Of a stretch of DNA of 8,466 bases, positions 1 through 5,851 are shown in pieces. The translations under genes and the position numbers were made by a program. The notes under the pieces were generated by a model that saw only the letters and a list, made by a program, of their open reading frames with translations, searched no databases and was not told the origin of the DNA. The DNA is from Oscillospiraceae bacterium (lineage in GTDB: Bacteria > Bacillota > Clostridia > Oscillospirales > Oscillospiraceae), in the NCBI GenBank assembly GCA_029067025.1, contig JAIEFH010000269.1:1-8466 (forward strand), written 5' to 3'. Positions within the stretch are counted from its first letter, which is position 1. Each line of letters starts with the position of its first letter.

Positions 1-17
1 CCAAACGCTGCCAAACG

Positions 18-46
18 GGGGCCGCCCCGTGCGGGGCGTCCCCTTT
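18..46 (+). terminator. GC-rich hairpin before the HIT gene
   Basis: GGGG (18-21) pairs with CCCC (40-43) and CGCCCC (23-28) pairs with GGGGCG (33-38), with one C/T mismatch between them and a GTGC loop. The stem is followed by only three T, so it is either a weak terminator of a gene lying before the window or a leader hairpin. It ends just 7 nt before the AGGAGG ribosome binding site of the HIT gene, so any promoter for that gene must lie outside the window or be read through this hairpin. CCAAACG is also directly repeated at 1-7 and 11-17, of unknown meaning. Confidence 0.4.
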
Positions 47-66
47 CTGAATAGGAGGGTATAACT

Positions 67-531
67 TTGTGTCTGATTTGTGACAGGATCAACATGATAA
101 AAAATGGGACAAATCCTTATTTTGTGAAAGAACTTGATACCGGTTATGTGGTGATAGGGGATAACCAGCATTTTCGCGGTTATACGCTTTTCCTATATAA
201 ATCCCACGAAAACATAACGGAGCTTTTTCACCTCGATCATGCCGAAAAAATGAGGTTCCTTGAGGAAATGTCCCTGGTGGCCGAAGCCGTTTCAAGGACA
301 TTCGGGGCGGAAAAGATGAATTATGAGCTGCTCGGGATGGGGGACGCGCATCTGCATTGGCATTTGTATCCACGGGTGAGCGGAGATATTGAAAACTATG
401 GAAACAACGGGAAAGGCCCGGTTTGGTGGTATCCCATGGAAAAAATGTACAGCGACGATAACCGCCCGACCCCTGAGGAGTTGGAGGAGATGAAGGCCAA
501 GCTGCTAGAGGCACTGAACCAGCTTCTATAA
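67..531 (+). CDS. HIT family (histidine triad) nucleotide hydrolase/transferase
   Basis: This encodes a 154-residue cytosolic protein of the histidine triad superfamily, whose members hydrolyse or transfer nucleotides from substrates such as dinucleoside polyphosphates and AMP-lysine adducts. The catalytic motif HLHWHLYPR is intact (H95, H97, H99, with H99 the expected nucleophile). An N-terminal CLIC pair (C2, C5) looks like half of a zinc site seen in some HIT proteins. Length fits the family. The start is the TTG at 67, because AGGAGG at 53-58 lies 8 nt upstream and the CLIC sequence would be lost from the next ATG (residue 10). The gene is clearly poorer in GC than its neighbours, which hints at separate ancestry or transfer. 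It is probably monocistronic here, converging on spmB. The exact substrate cannot be told from sequence. Confidence 0.9.
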   Translation: MCLICDRINMIKNGTNPYFVKELDTGYVVIGDNQHFRGYTLFLYKSHENITELFHLDHAEKMRFLEEMSLVAEAVSRTFGAEKMNYELLGMGDAHLHWHLYPRVSGDIENYGNNGKGPVWWYPMEKMYSDDNRPTPEELEEMKAKLLEALNQLL

Positions 532-537
532 AACGGC

Positions 538-577
538 AAACAGCCGCCATCTGGAGCGTTCCAGATGGCGGCTGTTT
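538..577. terminator. Bidirectional intrinsic terminator between HIT gene and spmB
   Basis: A perfect 15-bp stem (541-555 with 560-574, loop GCGT) is extended by AAA/TTT to 18 bp. It sits between two convergent genes, 6 nt after the HIT stop and 4 nt before the spmB stop codon. T-rich sequence follows on both strands (TTTCTC on +, TTTGCCGTTTT on minus), so it can serve both transcripts. Confidence 0.85.
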
Positions 578-581
578 CTCG

Positions 582-1103
582 TCAGAACAGCAGCCGCACC
601 GCCCAGGATGCCGCCAAAAACCCCGCGATGTCCGCGCACAGTGCCGCCGGGACGGCGTACCGGGTTTTGCCGACTTTTGCCGCGCCGAAGTATACCGCGA
701 TTGTATAAAACGTGGTTTCAGTGGAGCCCAGCATCACCGCCGCCGTCCTCCCCACCAGGGAGTCGGGGCCATAGGTCTCGATGAGCTCCGCGCCCACCCC
801 TAAAGCGGCTGAGCCGCTGACAGGACGTACCAGCAGCAGACCGATGGTCTCCGCCGGGATGCCCACCGCCGACAGCAGAGGCCCCACCGCCTCACCCAGC
901 AGCTCCAACGCCCCGGAAGCCCGGAGCATATACACCGCCGTCAGCAGGCCGATGAGGGGTGGCATGATGCGCAGGGCCACTTTCAAACCCTTCTCCGCCC
1001 CGTCGGTGAGGGCGGTCCAAAGATCCACTCGCTTGACCAGCCCCCACAGCGCCACCGCCAGCATCAGGAAGGGCACCAGCATGGTGAATAACAAGTCCAT
1101 CAT
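582..1103 (-). CDS. spmB: Spore maturation protein B (SpmB)
   Basis: This is a 173-residue hydrophobic membrane protein with about five membrane segments, of the nucleoside-recognition (Gate) domain family. In Bacillus subtilis SpmA and SpmB act together in lowering core water of the developing spore and so in heat resistance; the molecular activity is not known. Family features seen are LRASGALELL near residue 60, the RPVSGSAALG stretch near residue 95 and GSTETTFYTIAVYFG near residue 127. Two ATGs lie in tandem (1103 and 1100); AGGAGG at 1109-1114 is 5 nt from the first and 8 nt from the second, so the second may be the preferred one. It follows spmA by 76 nt on the same strand with no terminator visible between, so the two are probably co-transcribed. 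Length is normal for the family. Confidence 0.93.
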   Translation of the reverse strand: MMDLLFTMLVPFLMLAVALWGLVKRVDLWTALTDGAEKGLKVALRIMPPLIGLLTAVYMLRASGALELLGEAVGPLLSAVGIPAETIGLLLVRPVSGSAALGVGAELIETYGPDSLVGRTAAVMLGSTETTFYTIAVYFGAAKVGKTRYAVPAALCADIAGFLAASWAVRLLF

Positions 1104-1179
1104 TTTATCCTCCTAACCTGGCCGCACACAGCGATCTGTCCTGCACCTGAAATAACAGGCGAGCAGACAATCCATTTGC

Positions 1180-1755
1180 TCACCTCCACACACGGGCGAA
1201 CAGTTTTGCCGCTGTCACCCCCACCGCGATGGACACGGTGGATGCCAGCCATACCGCGGGCAGGATGTCGAAGGGATTGGCGCTCCCCGCCGCCGCCCGG
1301 ACACTGGCCACTGTGGTGGGGATGAGCTGGAGGGAGGCCGTGTTGCACACCACCAGCATACACAAACCGTCCGACGCCACGCCGGGAGTGTGTTCCGCCA
1401 TGAGCCGGGCGGCCTCCAGCCCCAGGGGGGTGGCGGCGTTGCCCAGCCCCAGTAGGTTGGCCGACAGATTGGCGCTCACCGCGTCCATCACCTTGCCGTT
1501 TCGGGCGAAATCCGGGTACAGCCGCTTAATGGCGGGCCGCAGCAGTTTGGACAGCCCACGGGCCAGCCCGGAGCGCTCCATCACCTCCATGACTCCCATC
1601 CACAGGCACAGCACCCCCATCATGGACAGGCACAGCTCCACCCCGGCGGCGGCGCCGTCCAGCGCGCCCTTGGCCACCGCTGGGCCGTTCCCCGTGGCCA
1701 GTCCGCACAGGATGGCCGCCCCCACCATCACCGTCCAGATCAACGACATCGCCAT
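1180..1755 (-). CDS. spmA: Spore maturation protein A (SpmA)
   Basis: This 191-residue polytopic membrane protein is the partner of SpmB in spore core dehydration. The diagnostic stretch NLLGLGNAATPLGLEAARLM is intact, as are the N-terminal hydrophobic segments and the VCNTASLQLIPTTVAS segment towards the C-terminus. An in-frame upstream ATG at 1815 would add 20 residues, but I choose 1755 because AGGGGG (1765-1770) lies 9 nt upstream and the protein then begins MAMSLIW, matching the family. The gene is transcribed away from abrB and leads an spmA-spmB pair. In B. subtilis the pair is expressed during sporulation. No convincing sigma-A promoter is seen here, in keeping with use of a sporulation sigma factor, but I could not assign one. 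Confidence 0.94.
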   Translation of the reverse strand: MAMSLIWTVMVGAAILCGLATGNGPAVAKGALDGAAAGVELCLSMMGVLCLWMGVMEVMERSGLARGLSKLLRPAIKRLYPDFARNGKVMDAVSANLSANLLGLGNAATPLGLEAARLMAEHTPGVASDGLCMLVVCNTASLQLIPTTVASVRAAAGSANPFDILPAVWLASTVSIAVGVTAAKLFARVWR

Positions 1756-1771
1756 ATCCAGATTCCCCCTC

Positions 1772-1810
1772 TTTGTCCGTTCGCCCCATATATACGGCGC
1801 AGCGGACAAA
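1772..1810 (-). promoter_or_regulatory. Inverted repeat just upstream of spmA ribosome binding site
   Basis: TTTGTCCG (1772-1779) and CGGACAAA (1803-1810) form a perfect 8-bp inverted repeat. Nested almost concentrically inside are CGCC (1782-1785) and GGCG (1796-1799) around an AT-rich centre (CCATATATA). On the minus strand the structure ends 1 nt before the AGGGGG of spmA. It could be an operator or, if transcribed, a leader hairpin affecting translation. No T-run follows, so it is not a plain terminator. Confidence 0.4.
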
Positions 1811-1843
1811 ATCATGTCCCAGAATCAAGGCGATATGGTGTAA

Positions 1844-1850
1844 TTCGACA
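1844..1850 (-). promoter_or_regulatory. Candidate Spo0A box in the spmA/abrB divergent region
   Basis: On the minus strand the sequence reads TGTCGAA, an exact match to the core 0A-box heptamer known from Bacillus. It lies 38 bp upstream of the abrB -35 box and 88 bp upstream of the spmA start. Control of abrB by Spo0A is established in B. subtilis, but a 7-mer occurs by chance about once per window of this size on two strands, so this is suggestive only. Confidence 0.3.
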
Positions 1851-1888
1851 GCAATCCCAATAATTACGTTTTTTCCCCAATTTTTTGA

Positions 1889-1916
1889 TTGACAAAGTTA
1901 TACGTTATGTTATAAT
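1889..1916 (+). promoter_or_regulatory. Sigma-A promoter of the abrB-like gene
   Basis: TTGACA (1889-1894) and TATAAT (1911-1916) are both perfect consensus boxes, separated by 16 bp. AT-rich, T-tract sequence upstream (1866-1888) could act as an UP element. Transcription would start near 1923, giving a leader of about 50 nt before the ATG at 1976. Confidence 0.88.
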
Positions 1917-1975
1917 AGGAGCGTAGCAGGAGATGTATGACAAATTCATTGCCTGGCGCAAGGAGGATTTCGAAA

Positions 1976-2218
1976 ATGAAAGCGACCGGAATTGTCCGAA
2001 AAGTCGATGAATTGGGGCGCATCGTGCTGCCTATCGAGCTGCGCCGCACCCTGGACATCGCGGAACGCGACCCACTGGAGATCTATGTAGACGGCCCGTC
2101 CATCATTTTAAGCAAGTACCAGCCCGCCTGCATTTTCTGCGGGGATTCCCGGGAAATCACGTCCTTCAAGGGGAAAAATATCTGCACCGGCTGCTTGAAA
2201 GACCTGAGCGGCAAATAA
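1976..2218 (+). CDS. AbrB/SpoVT-type transition-state regulator with zinc-ribbon-like tail
   Basis: This 80-residue DNA-binding protein begins with the AbrB swapped-hairpin domain (residues 1-45: MKATGIVRKVDELGRIVLP, then ELRRTLDIAERDPLEIYVDG), very close to B. subtilis AbrB, which represses stationary-phase and sporulation genes during growth. The C-terminal part differs from Bacillus AbrB: residues 50-75 hold C52-x2-C55 and C70-x2-C73, a probable structural zinc site. The start at 1976 is supported by AAGGAGG (1960-1966) 9 nt upstream; an ATG at 1937 would add 13 non-conserved residues. It is a single-gene transcription unit with its own sigma-A promoter and terminator, divergent from spmA and convergent with rsmI. 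Its target genes cannot be told from the window. Confidence 0.92.
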   Translation: MKATGIVRKVDELGRIVLPIELRRTLDIAERDPLEIYVDGPSIILSKYQPACIFCGDSREITSFKGKNICTGCLKDLSGK

Positions 2219-2240
2219 TTTCCCTGCTCTATGTTGTGCG

Positions 2241-2268
2241 AAAAGCCGCCGAAAAGGCGGCTTTTTTT
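2241..2268 (+). terminator. Intrinsic terminator of the abrB-like gene
   Basis: A 10-bp stem (AAAAGCCGCC 2241-2250 with GGCGGCTTTT 2256-2265, loop GAAAA) runs into seven T at 2262-2268. It starts 22 nt after the abrB stop. On the other strand the stem is followed by TTTTCG, so it might also catch read-through from rsmI. Confidence 0.92.
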
Positions 2269-2306
2269 GTCGAAATATTTTTTTGGAAATCTCCGATGTT
2301 TCGACA
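2268..2306. promoter_or_regulatory. Pair of inverted candidate Spo0A boxes
   Basis: TGTCGAA (2268-2274, + strand) and TTCGACA (2300-2306, the same heptamer on the minus strand) match the 0A-box core exactly and face each other, 25 bp apart, directly after the abrB terminator and upstream of a possible promoter at 2322-2351. Whether Spo0A binds here is inference. Two more copies of the heptamer fall inside coding sequence (1266-1272 and 8291-8297), which shows the background rate. Confidence 0.25.
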
Positions 2307-2321
2307 CGGTTCGCGTGGTAT

Positions 2322-2351
2322 TTGACCTCCAAGAATTTCCAGAAATATTAT
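2322..2351 (+). promoter_or_regulatory. Possible promoter in the abrB-rsmI gap
   Basis: TTGACC (2322-2327) and TATTAT (2346-2351) are separated by 18 bp in a 179-bp AT-rich stretch (2269-2447) that has no credible ORF. A transcript from about 2358 would run antisense into the 3' end of rsmI. A short hairpin, GGACG (2442-2446) with CGTCC (2452-2456), followed by CTCTTTTT, could end it near 2464. The same gap also holds a 15-bp near-perfect palindrome, ATTTGGCGGCCAAAT (2423-2437), and TTTCCAG repeated at 2336 and 2408. None of these is proven functional. Confidence 0.22.
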
Positions 2352-2447
2352 ACCGATTGTTATCATTTCCAACTGTTGGCGATACAGGTAAGAGCTTCCA
2401 GAAAAATTTCCAGGATCAGGATATTTGGCGGCCAAATGATTGGACGC

Positions 2448-3302
2448 TCACCGTCCCTCTTTTTCCGTGATTTGGTTGTAAAGCAGGCGCTTGCGCACGC
2501 CAAACTCCTCCGCCGCCCGTGCCGCCGCCTCTTTAAGCGGCAGTCCTTCCCGGCGAAGCTGCTCCGCTCTGGCCAGGGCGGCGTCCCCATCCGGCGCCTC
2601 ATCCCGGGGTGGGCGTCCTCCCACCACCAGCACAAACTCCCCCCTGGGCTCCTGGGCGGCGAAATGCTCCACCGCTTCCCCGATGGGGAGGCGCAGCACT
2701 TCCTCGTGGAGCTTGGTCAGCTCCCGGCAGACCGCCATGGGCCGATCCGGGCCAAAGACCGCCGCCAGATCGTCCAGGGTGGCGCGCAGCTTGTGGGGGG
2801 CCTCGTAGAAGATCATGGTGCGTTCTTCCCCCGCCAGGGCGTCCAACTGGGCCCGGCGGTTTTTCTTGTTCAGGGGCAGGAAGCCCTCAAAGGTGAACCG
2901 CCCCGTGGGCAGGCCGGATACAGACAGCGCCACGGTCAGCGCGCAGGGGCCGGGGATGGACTCCACCGCGACCCCGTGGGCGGCGCACAAGGCCACCAGA
3001 TCCTCCCCAGGGTCGGAGATGGCGGGGGTGCCCGCGTCGGTGACCAGGGCGCACGTCTCGCCCGCCTCCAGCCGTTGGAGGATGGCGGGGCCCGCGGTCT
3101 CACAGTTATGCCGGTGATAGATCACCATGGGCTTTTTCAGCTCCAGATGGTTCAGCAGCTTTACCGTCACCCGGGTGTCCTCGGCGGCGATAAAATCCGC
3201 CTCCGCCAAGGTCTCGGCGGCCCGGCGGGAGATGTCCCCCAGGTTCCCGATGGGGGTGGGCACCAGATAGAGCTTTCCCGTCATACCCTCTTGTTCCGCC
3301 AT
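2448..3302 (-). CDS. rsmI: 16S rRNA (cytidine-1402-2'-O)-methyltransferase RsmI
   Basis: This 284-residue cytosolic enzyme 2'-O-methylates C1402 of 16S rRNA in the decoding centre, using S-adenosylmethionine. It belongs to the tetrapyrrole-methylase-like class III fold. Family motifs seen in order are LVPTPIGNLGDIS (13-25), AAEDTR (39-44), LVTDAGTPAISDPG (86-99), IPGPCALTVALSVSGL (116-131), FEGFLP (138-143), FYEAPHKL and CRELTKLHEE. Length is typical. The start at 3302 is supported by AGGAGG at 3313-3318, 10 nt upstream; an ATG six codons later has no properly spaced site. It is transcribed alone from a consensus promoter, right after the ABC permease terminator. It converges on abrB, and no strong terminator of its own is visible after the stop. 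Confidence 0.96.
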   Translation of the reverse strand: MAEQEGMTGKLYLVPTPIGNLGDISRRAAETLAEADFIAAEDTRVTVKLLNHLELKKPMVIYHRHNCETAGPAILQRLEAGETCALVTDAGTPAISDPGEDLVALCAAHGVAVESIPGPCALTVALSVSGLPTGRFTFEGFLPLNKKNRRAQLDALAGEERTMIFYEAPHKLRATLDDLAAVFGPDRPMAVCRELTKLHEEVLRLPIGEAVEHFAAQEPRGEFVLVVGGRPPRDEAPDGDAALARAEQLRREGLPLKEAAARAAEEFGVRKRLLYNQITEKEGR

Positions 3303-3340
3303 GCTGATCCACCCTCCTTTTCTGCTTGGCCTGTCTCCTG

Positions 3341-3369
3341 ATTATAAACGTTTGTCCCGCCAGTGTCAA
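3341..3369 (-). promoter_or_regulatory. Sigma-A promoter of rsmI
   Basis: On the minus strand TTGACA (3369-3364) and TATAAT (3346-3341) are perfect consensus boxes with the optimal 17-bp spacer. The -35 box begins only 3 nt after the hairpin that ends the ABC operon. Transcription would start near 3334, giving a leader of about 30 nt that contains the rsmI ribosome binding site. Confidence 0.9.
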
Positions 3370-3372
3370 CAA

Positions 3373-3403
3373 CAAGCCCCCGGCGCGTAGCGCCAGGGGC
3401 TTG
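3373..3403 (-). terminator. Terminator of the ABC exporter operon
   Basis: CAAGCCCC (3373-3380) pairs with GGGGCTTG (3396-3403), then after a C/A mismatch GGCG (3382-3385) pairs with CGCC (3391-3394), with a 5-nt loop. It lies directly after the permease stop codon. On the minus strand the stem is followed by TTGTTG, a modest T-rich tract, so termination may be incomplete. Confidence 0.72.
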
Positions 3404-3406
3404 AAT

Positions 3407-5002
3407 TTACAGCGCCTTCAGCATAGCCGGTCCCCGTTTGACGAGGATGACGGTACACAGCACAGTCAGCACGGCCAGCAGGGCGATGGGGAACGCCAGC
3501 GCGGCCCACTCGGCCATTTTGCCGCCCAGCCAGTACAGCAGCCCGCACAGGCCCAGCGCCGCCATGGGCACGAACATCCCCAGAACGGCGGACAGGGACT
3601 GCTTCATCACCACCGTCTCGTTCACCGCGTCCAGCTTGGGGAAGCACAGGCCCATGAGCATTCCAAACACTGCCTGGCCCACGGCAAAGACCAGCATGGA
3701 GACCACCAGCACCGCCCCCTGCCACGCGGGCAGCTCCACAGCGATGGCGATGCACACCCCCGCGATGACAGTGCAGGGCAGGCTGAGCAGAAGCTGGAAG
3801 CCCACCTTGATCCACAGCAGGGAGCTCTCCTCCATGGGGGCCTCCCGCAGGATCCAGAGGTATTTGCCCTCCAGGCTGATGGCGGGGGCGGTGATGACGC
3901 AGGTGCACAGGCAGAAGCCCATGGTCGCCGCCGCCAGGGGCAGTACCGGCAGGAAGCCTCCGGTCATGGCAATGAATGCCCGCAAATCGTCCCGCATCAC
4001 CAGCGCCGCGATACCCGCCGCCAGCAGCATGATGAGGCCGAGGCCGCAGTTCCACAGATACATGGGGGTGCCGAAGAAGCGCTTGGCCTCCTTGACCAGC
4101 AGGGCCTTGGTCTGGCCCGACGCGGACTGGGCGGACAGCTTGTAGTCGTTCCGGGCGGAGCGGGCGGCGAAGGCGGTGACCGCCTGACGGTACACCTTGC
4201 CCAGCCCGAACACCACCAGCGCGAGGGGGACGGCGCAGCAGGCGACAAAGGCCAGCAGCAGCTTCCAGTCACCCAGGATGCCGTCGCCCATCCACAGGAT
4301 GGGGGCGGCCCAGCTCAGGGAGTCTTTGATTCCGGCGGCGTTGGCGGCCAGATCCTCGATCATGCCGCTGAGGTTGAAGGAGAACCAGAACACCGCCACC
4401 ATGTACAGCGCCATGACGATGTTCTGCCCCAGCGCCCCACCCTTGGACACCTTTGCGGACAGAAAGGCCACCAGCGCCCCGAGCAGCACGGACAGCGCCG
4501 TGTCCAGCAGGGGAAGGGCCAGCACGGCGATGAGCAGCCGCACCCAGAACAGCAGATTATGGCCCACTCCGCTCTGGGTCAAAAAGGCGCACACCGCCCC
4601 GGCGGGGCCCAGCACGAAGAAGGAGAACAGCAGGTTCTCCAGGTAGATGGCCGTGACCCGGCTGGCCATCAGCACGGTGGAGGACACGGGCATACTCAGC
4701 AGCAGGTCGTTGTCCTTGCCGCCGAACACCACGCCCTTGACCGCGAAGGTGGTGAACAGCAGTCCCATGGCCAGCGCGGCTATGCCCATGAAGATGAACA
4801 CCAGCACCTCCATGTGGATGGGAGCCAGCACCTCCATCAGCATAAAGCTGTATAGGCCGGACATATAAAGGCCCAGGAACGCGATGAGTACAATGGCTCC
4901 GATGCCGGAGGCCGCCTTCTTGCGGCTCCGGCCCGGGGTATTGGTGGAGGACAGCAGCATGGATTTGACGCTGACCTTCAGCAGCGCGAAGAACTTTTTC
5001 AT
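3407..5002 (-). CDS. ABC exporter permease, large polytopic subunit
   Basis: This 531-residue integral membrane protein has roughly twelve hydrophobic segments in two halves, each half with a loop pattern like the other. It resembles the large one-piece permeases paired with short ATPases (Pfam ABC_tran_2-like, putative exporters). Recognisable features are KDNDLLLSMPVS near residue 95, the soluble stretch with SASGQTKALLVKEAKRFF in the middle, and ISLEGKYLWILREAPM in the second half, which is characteristic of the family. Its start overlaps the ATPase stop as ATGA, so the two are translationally coupled; GGAGGGAG lies just upstream. An ORF extension to 5176 would run through the ATPase gene in another frame and is rejected. 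Substrate is unknown; lipid, peptide or antibiotic export are all possible. Confidence 0.88.
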   Translation of the reverse strand: MKKFFALLKVSVKSMLLSSTNTPGRSRKKAASGIGAIVLIAFLGLYMSGLYSFMLMEVLAPIHMEVLVFIFMGIAALAMGLLFTTFAVKGVVFGGKDNDLLLSMPVSSTVLMASRVTAIYLENLLFSFFVLGPAGAVCAFLTQSGVGHNLLFWVRLLIAVLALPLLDTALSVLLGALVAFLSAKVSKGGALGQNIVMALYMVAVFWFSFNLSGMIEDLAANAAGIKDSLSWAAPILWMGDGILGDWKLLLAFVACCAVPLALVVFGLGKVYRQAVTAFAARSARNDYKLSAQSASGQTKALLVKEAKRFFGTPMYLWNCGLGLIMLLAAGIAALVMRDDLRAFIAMTGGFLPVLPLAAATMGFCLCTCVITAPAISLEGKYLWILREAPMEESSLLWIKVGFQLLLSLPCTVIAGVCIAIAVELPAWQGAVLVVSMLVFAVGQAVFGMLMGLCFPKLDAVNETVVMKQSLSAVLGMFVPMAALGLCGLLYWLGGKMAEWAALAFPIALLAVLTVLCTVILVKRGPAMLKAL

Positions 5003-5712
5003 TGCTCTCCCTCCAGCTCCAGGAACACGTTCTCCAGGGAGGAGTCGCCCACCAGTGCTTCGGTGGGGCCGGACTTCACCAGCCGCCCGTCCTTGATGAT
5101 GGCGATCTGGTGGCACAGCTTTTCCGCCACCTCCAGCACATGGGTGGAGAAGAACACCGCCGAGCCGCTCTGGCACAGGTCGGCCAGGAAACCCTTCATC
5201 AGGTGGGAGGCGGAGGGATCCAGACCCACGAAGGGCTCATCCAGGATGAGCAGGCGGGGCCGGCGGATAAAGGCGGAGATGAGGGCCAGCTTCTGGCGCA
5301 TACCGTGGGAATAGCTGCCGATGGGGGAGCCCAGGTTGCCCGTCAGCTCAAAGGCGTCGCCGAATTTGCCGATGTCCTTCGTGCGCTGCTCCGCCGGGAT
5401 GTCGTAGAGGTCGGCGATGAAGTTGAGGTAGTCGATGCCCTTCATAAACTCATACAAATCCGGGTTGTCGGGCAGGAAGGCGGTGACCCGCTTGGCCCCC
5501 ACCGGGTCCTTCTTCACGTCGTGGCCGTCGATGGTGATGGTGCCCTGGGTGAAATCCATCACGCCCGCGCAGGCCCGCAGGGTGGTGGTCTTGCCCGCCC
5601 CGTTGTGGCCAATGAAGCCATAGATCTCGCCGGGGCGCACATGGAGGGTCAGGTCGTCCACGGCCCTTTTCCCTCCGGGGTAGGTTTTGGAATAGTGTTC
5701 GATGCGAAGCAT
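4999..5712 (-). CDS. ABC exporter ATP-binding subunit
   Basis: This 237-residue ATPase powers the neighbouring permease. It has Walker A GHNGAGKT (35-42), a signature in the variant form SYSHGM (133-138) before RQKLALISA, Walker B LLILDE (154-159), the D-loop GLDP and the H-loop histidine in FSTHVLE (H191). The usual Q-loop glutamine region reads AFLPDNPDLYE (79-88), normal for this DrrA/CcmA-like exporter branch. The start at 5712 is chosen because AAGGGAG lies 9 nt upstream; the in-frame ATG at 5736 would add eight residues and has no such site. It is first in a two-gene operon, with the stop codon overlapping the permease start by 4 nt. No dedicated GntR regulator, common beside YtrB-type systems, is encoded in the window. 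Confidence 0.94.
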   Translation of the reverse strand: MLRIEHYSKTYPGGKRAVDDLTLHVRPGEIYGFIGHNGAGKTTTLRACAGVMDFTQGTITIDGHDVKKDPVGAKRVTAFLPDNPDLYEFMKGIDYLNFIADLYDIPAEQRTKDIGKFGDAFELTGNLGSPIGSYSHGMRQKLALISAFIRRPRLLILDEPFVGLDPSASHLMKGFLADLCQSGSAVFFSTHVLEVAEKLCHQIAIIKDGRLVKSGPTEALVGDSSLENVFLELEGEQ

Positions 5713-5738
5713 AGTCAATCTCTCCCTTGGAAACATGA

Positions 5739-5802
5739 TGTAAGGTTTGCTTTACAATAGGAGTATAGCACGCTTTACATTTCGTGTCAAGCTTATTTTA
5801 CA
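5739..5802. promoter_or_regulatory. Candidate operators: two TGTmA-N8-TTACA dyads and 23-bp-spaced TTTACA repeats
   Basis: TTTACA occurs three times at 5751, 5774 and 5797, exactly 23 bp apart. The first and third copies are completed to dyads: TGTAA-N8-TTACA (5739-5756) and TGTCA-N8-TTACA (5785-5802). The upstream dyad overlaps the -35 box of the ABC operon and the downstream one covers the early transcribed region, positions from which a dimeric repressor could block transcription, possibly by looping. The regulator is unknown; a GntR/YtrA-type protein is a guess from the type of operon. Confidence 0.5.
5762..5790 (-). promoter_or_regulatory. Sigma-A promoter of the ABC exporter operon
   Basis: On the minus strand TTGACA (5790-5785) and TATACT (5767-5762) are separated by the optimal 17 bp. 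Transcription would start near 5755, about 43 nt before the ATPase start. The 17-bp spacer argues against control by a MerR-type activator, unlike the merR promoter nearby. Confidence 0.85.
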
Positions 5803-5851
5803 TTTTTCAGCAGGATCCGTGTTTTCGCAAAGGTTACAGCAGGTCAAAGGT

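Noticed and set aside
1756..1850. A sporulation sigma factor promoter for spmA (ATGA near 1816 with CGTATATA near 1790 on the minus strand)
   Set aside because: The boxes only loosely match forespore sigma consensus and the -10 candidate falls inside the inverted repeat, so I could not separate it from chance.
2283..3341. A 352-codon open frame on the + strand opposite rsmI
   Set aside because: No ribosome binding site or recognisable domain; it mirrors the high-GC third positions of rsmI, whose motifs are intact.
3326..4855. A 509-codon open frame on the + strand opposite the ABC permease gene
   Set aside because: Its product is a low-complexity run of Gln, His, Gly and Glu typical of the antisense of a GC-rich membrane protein gene. 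The minus-strand permease has a clear family match, an ATGA overlap and a ribosome binding site.
5002..5760. A 252-codon open frame on the + strand opposite the ABC ATPase gene
   Set aside because: It is the reverse of a well-supported ATPase gene, with biased composition and no start signal.
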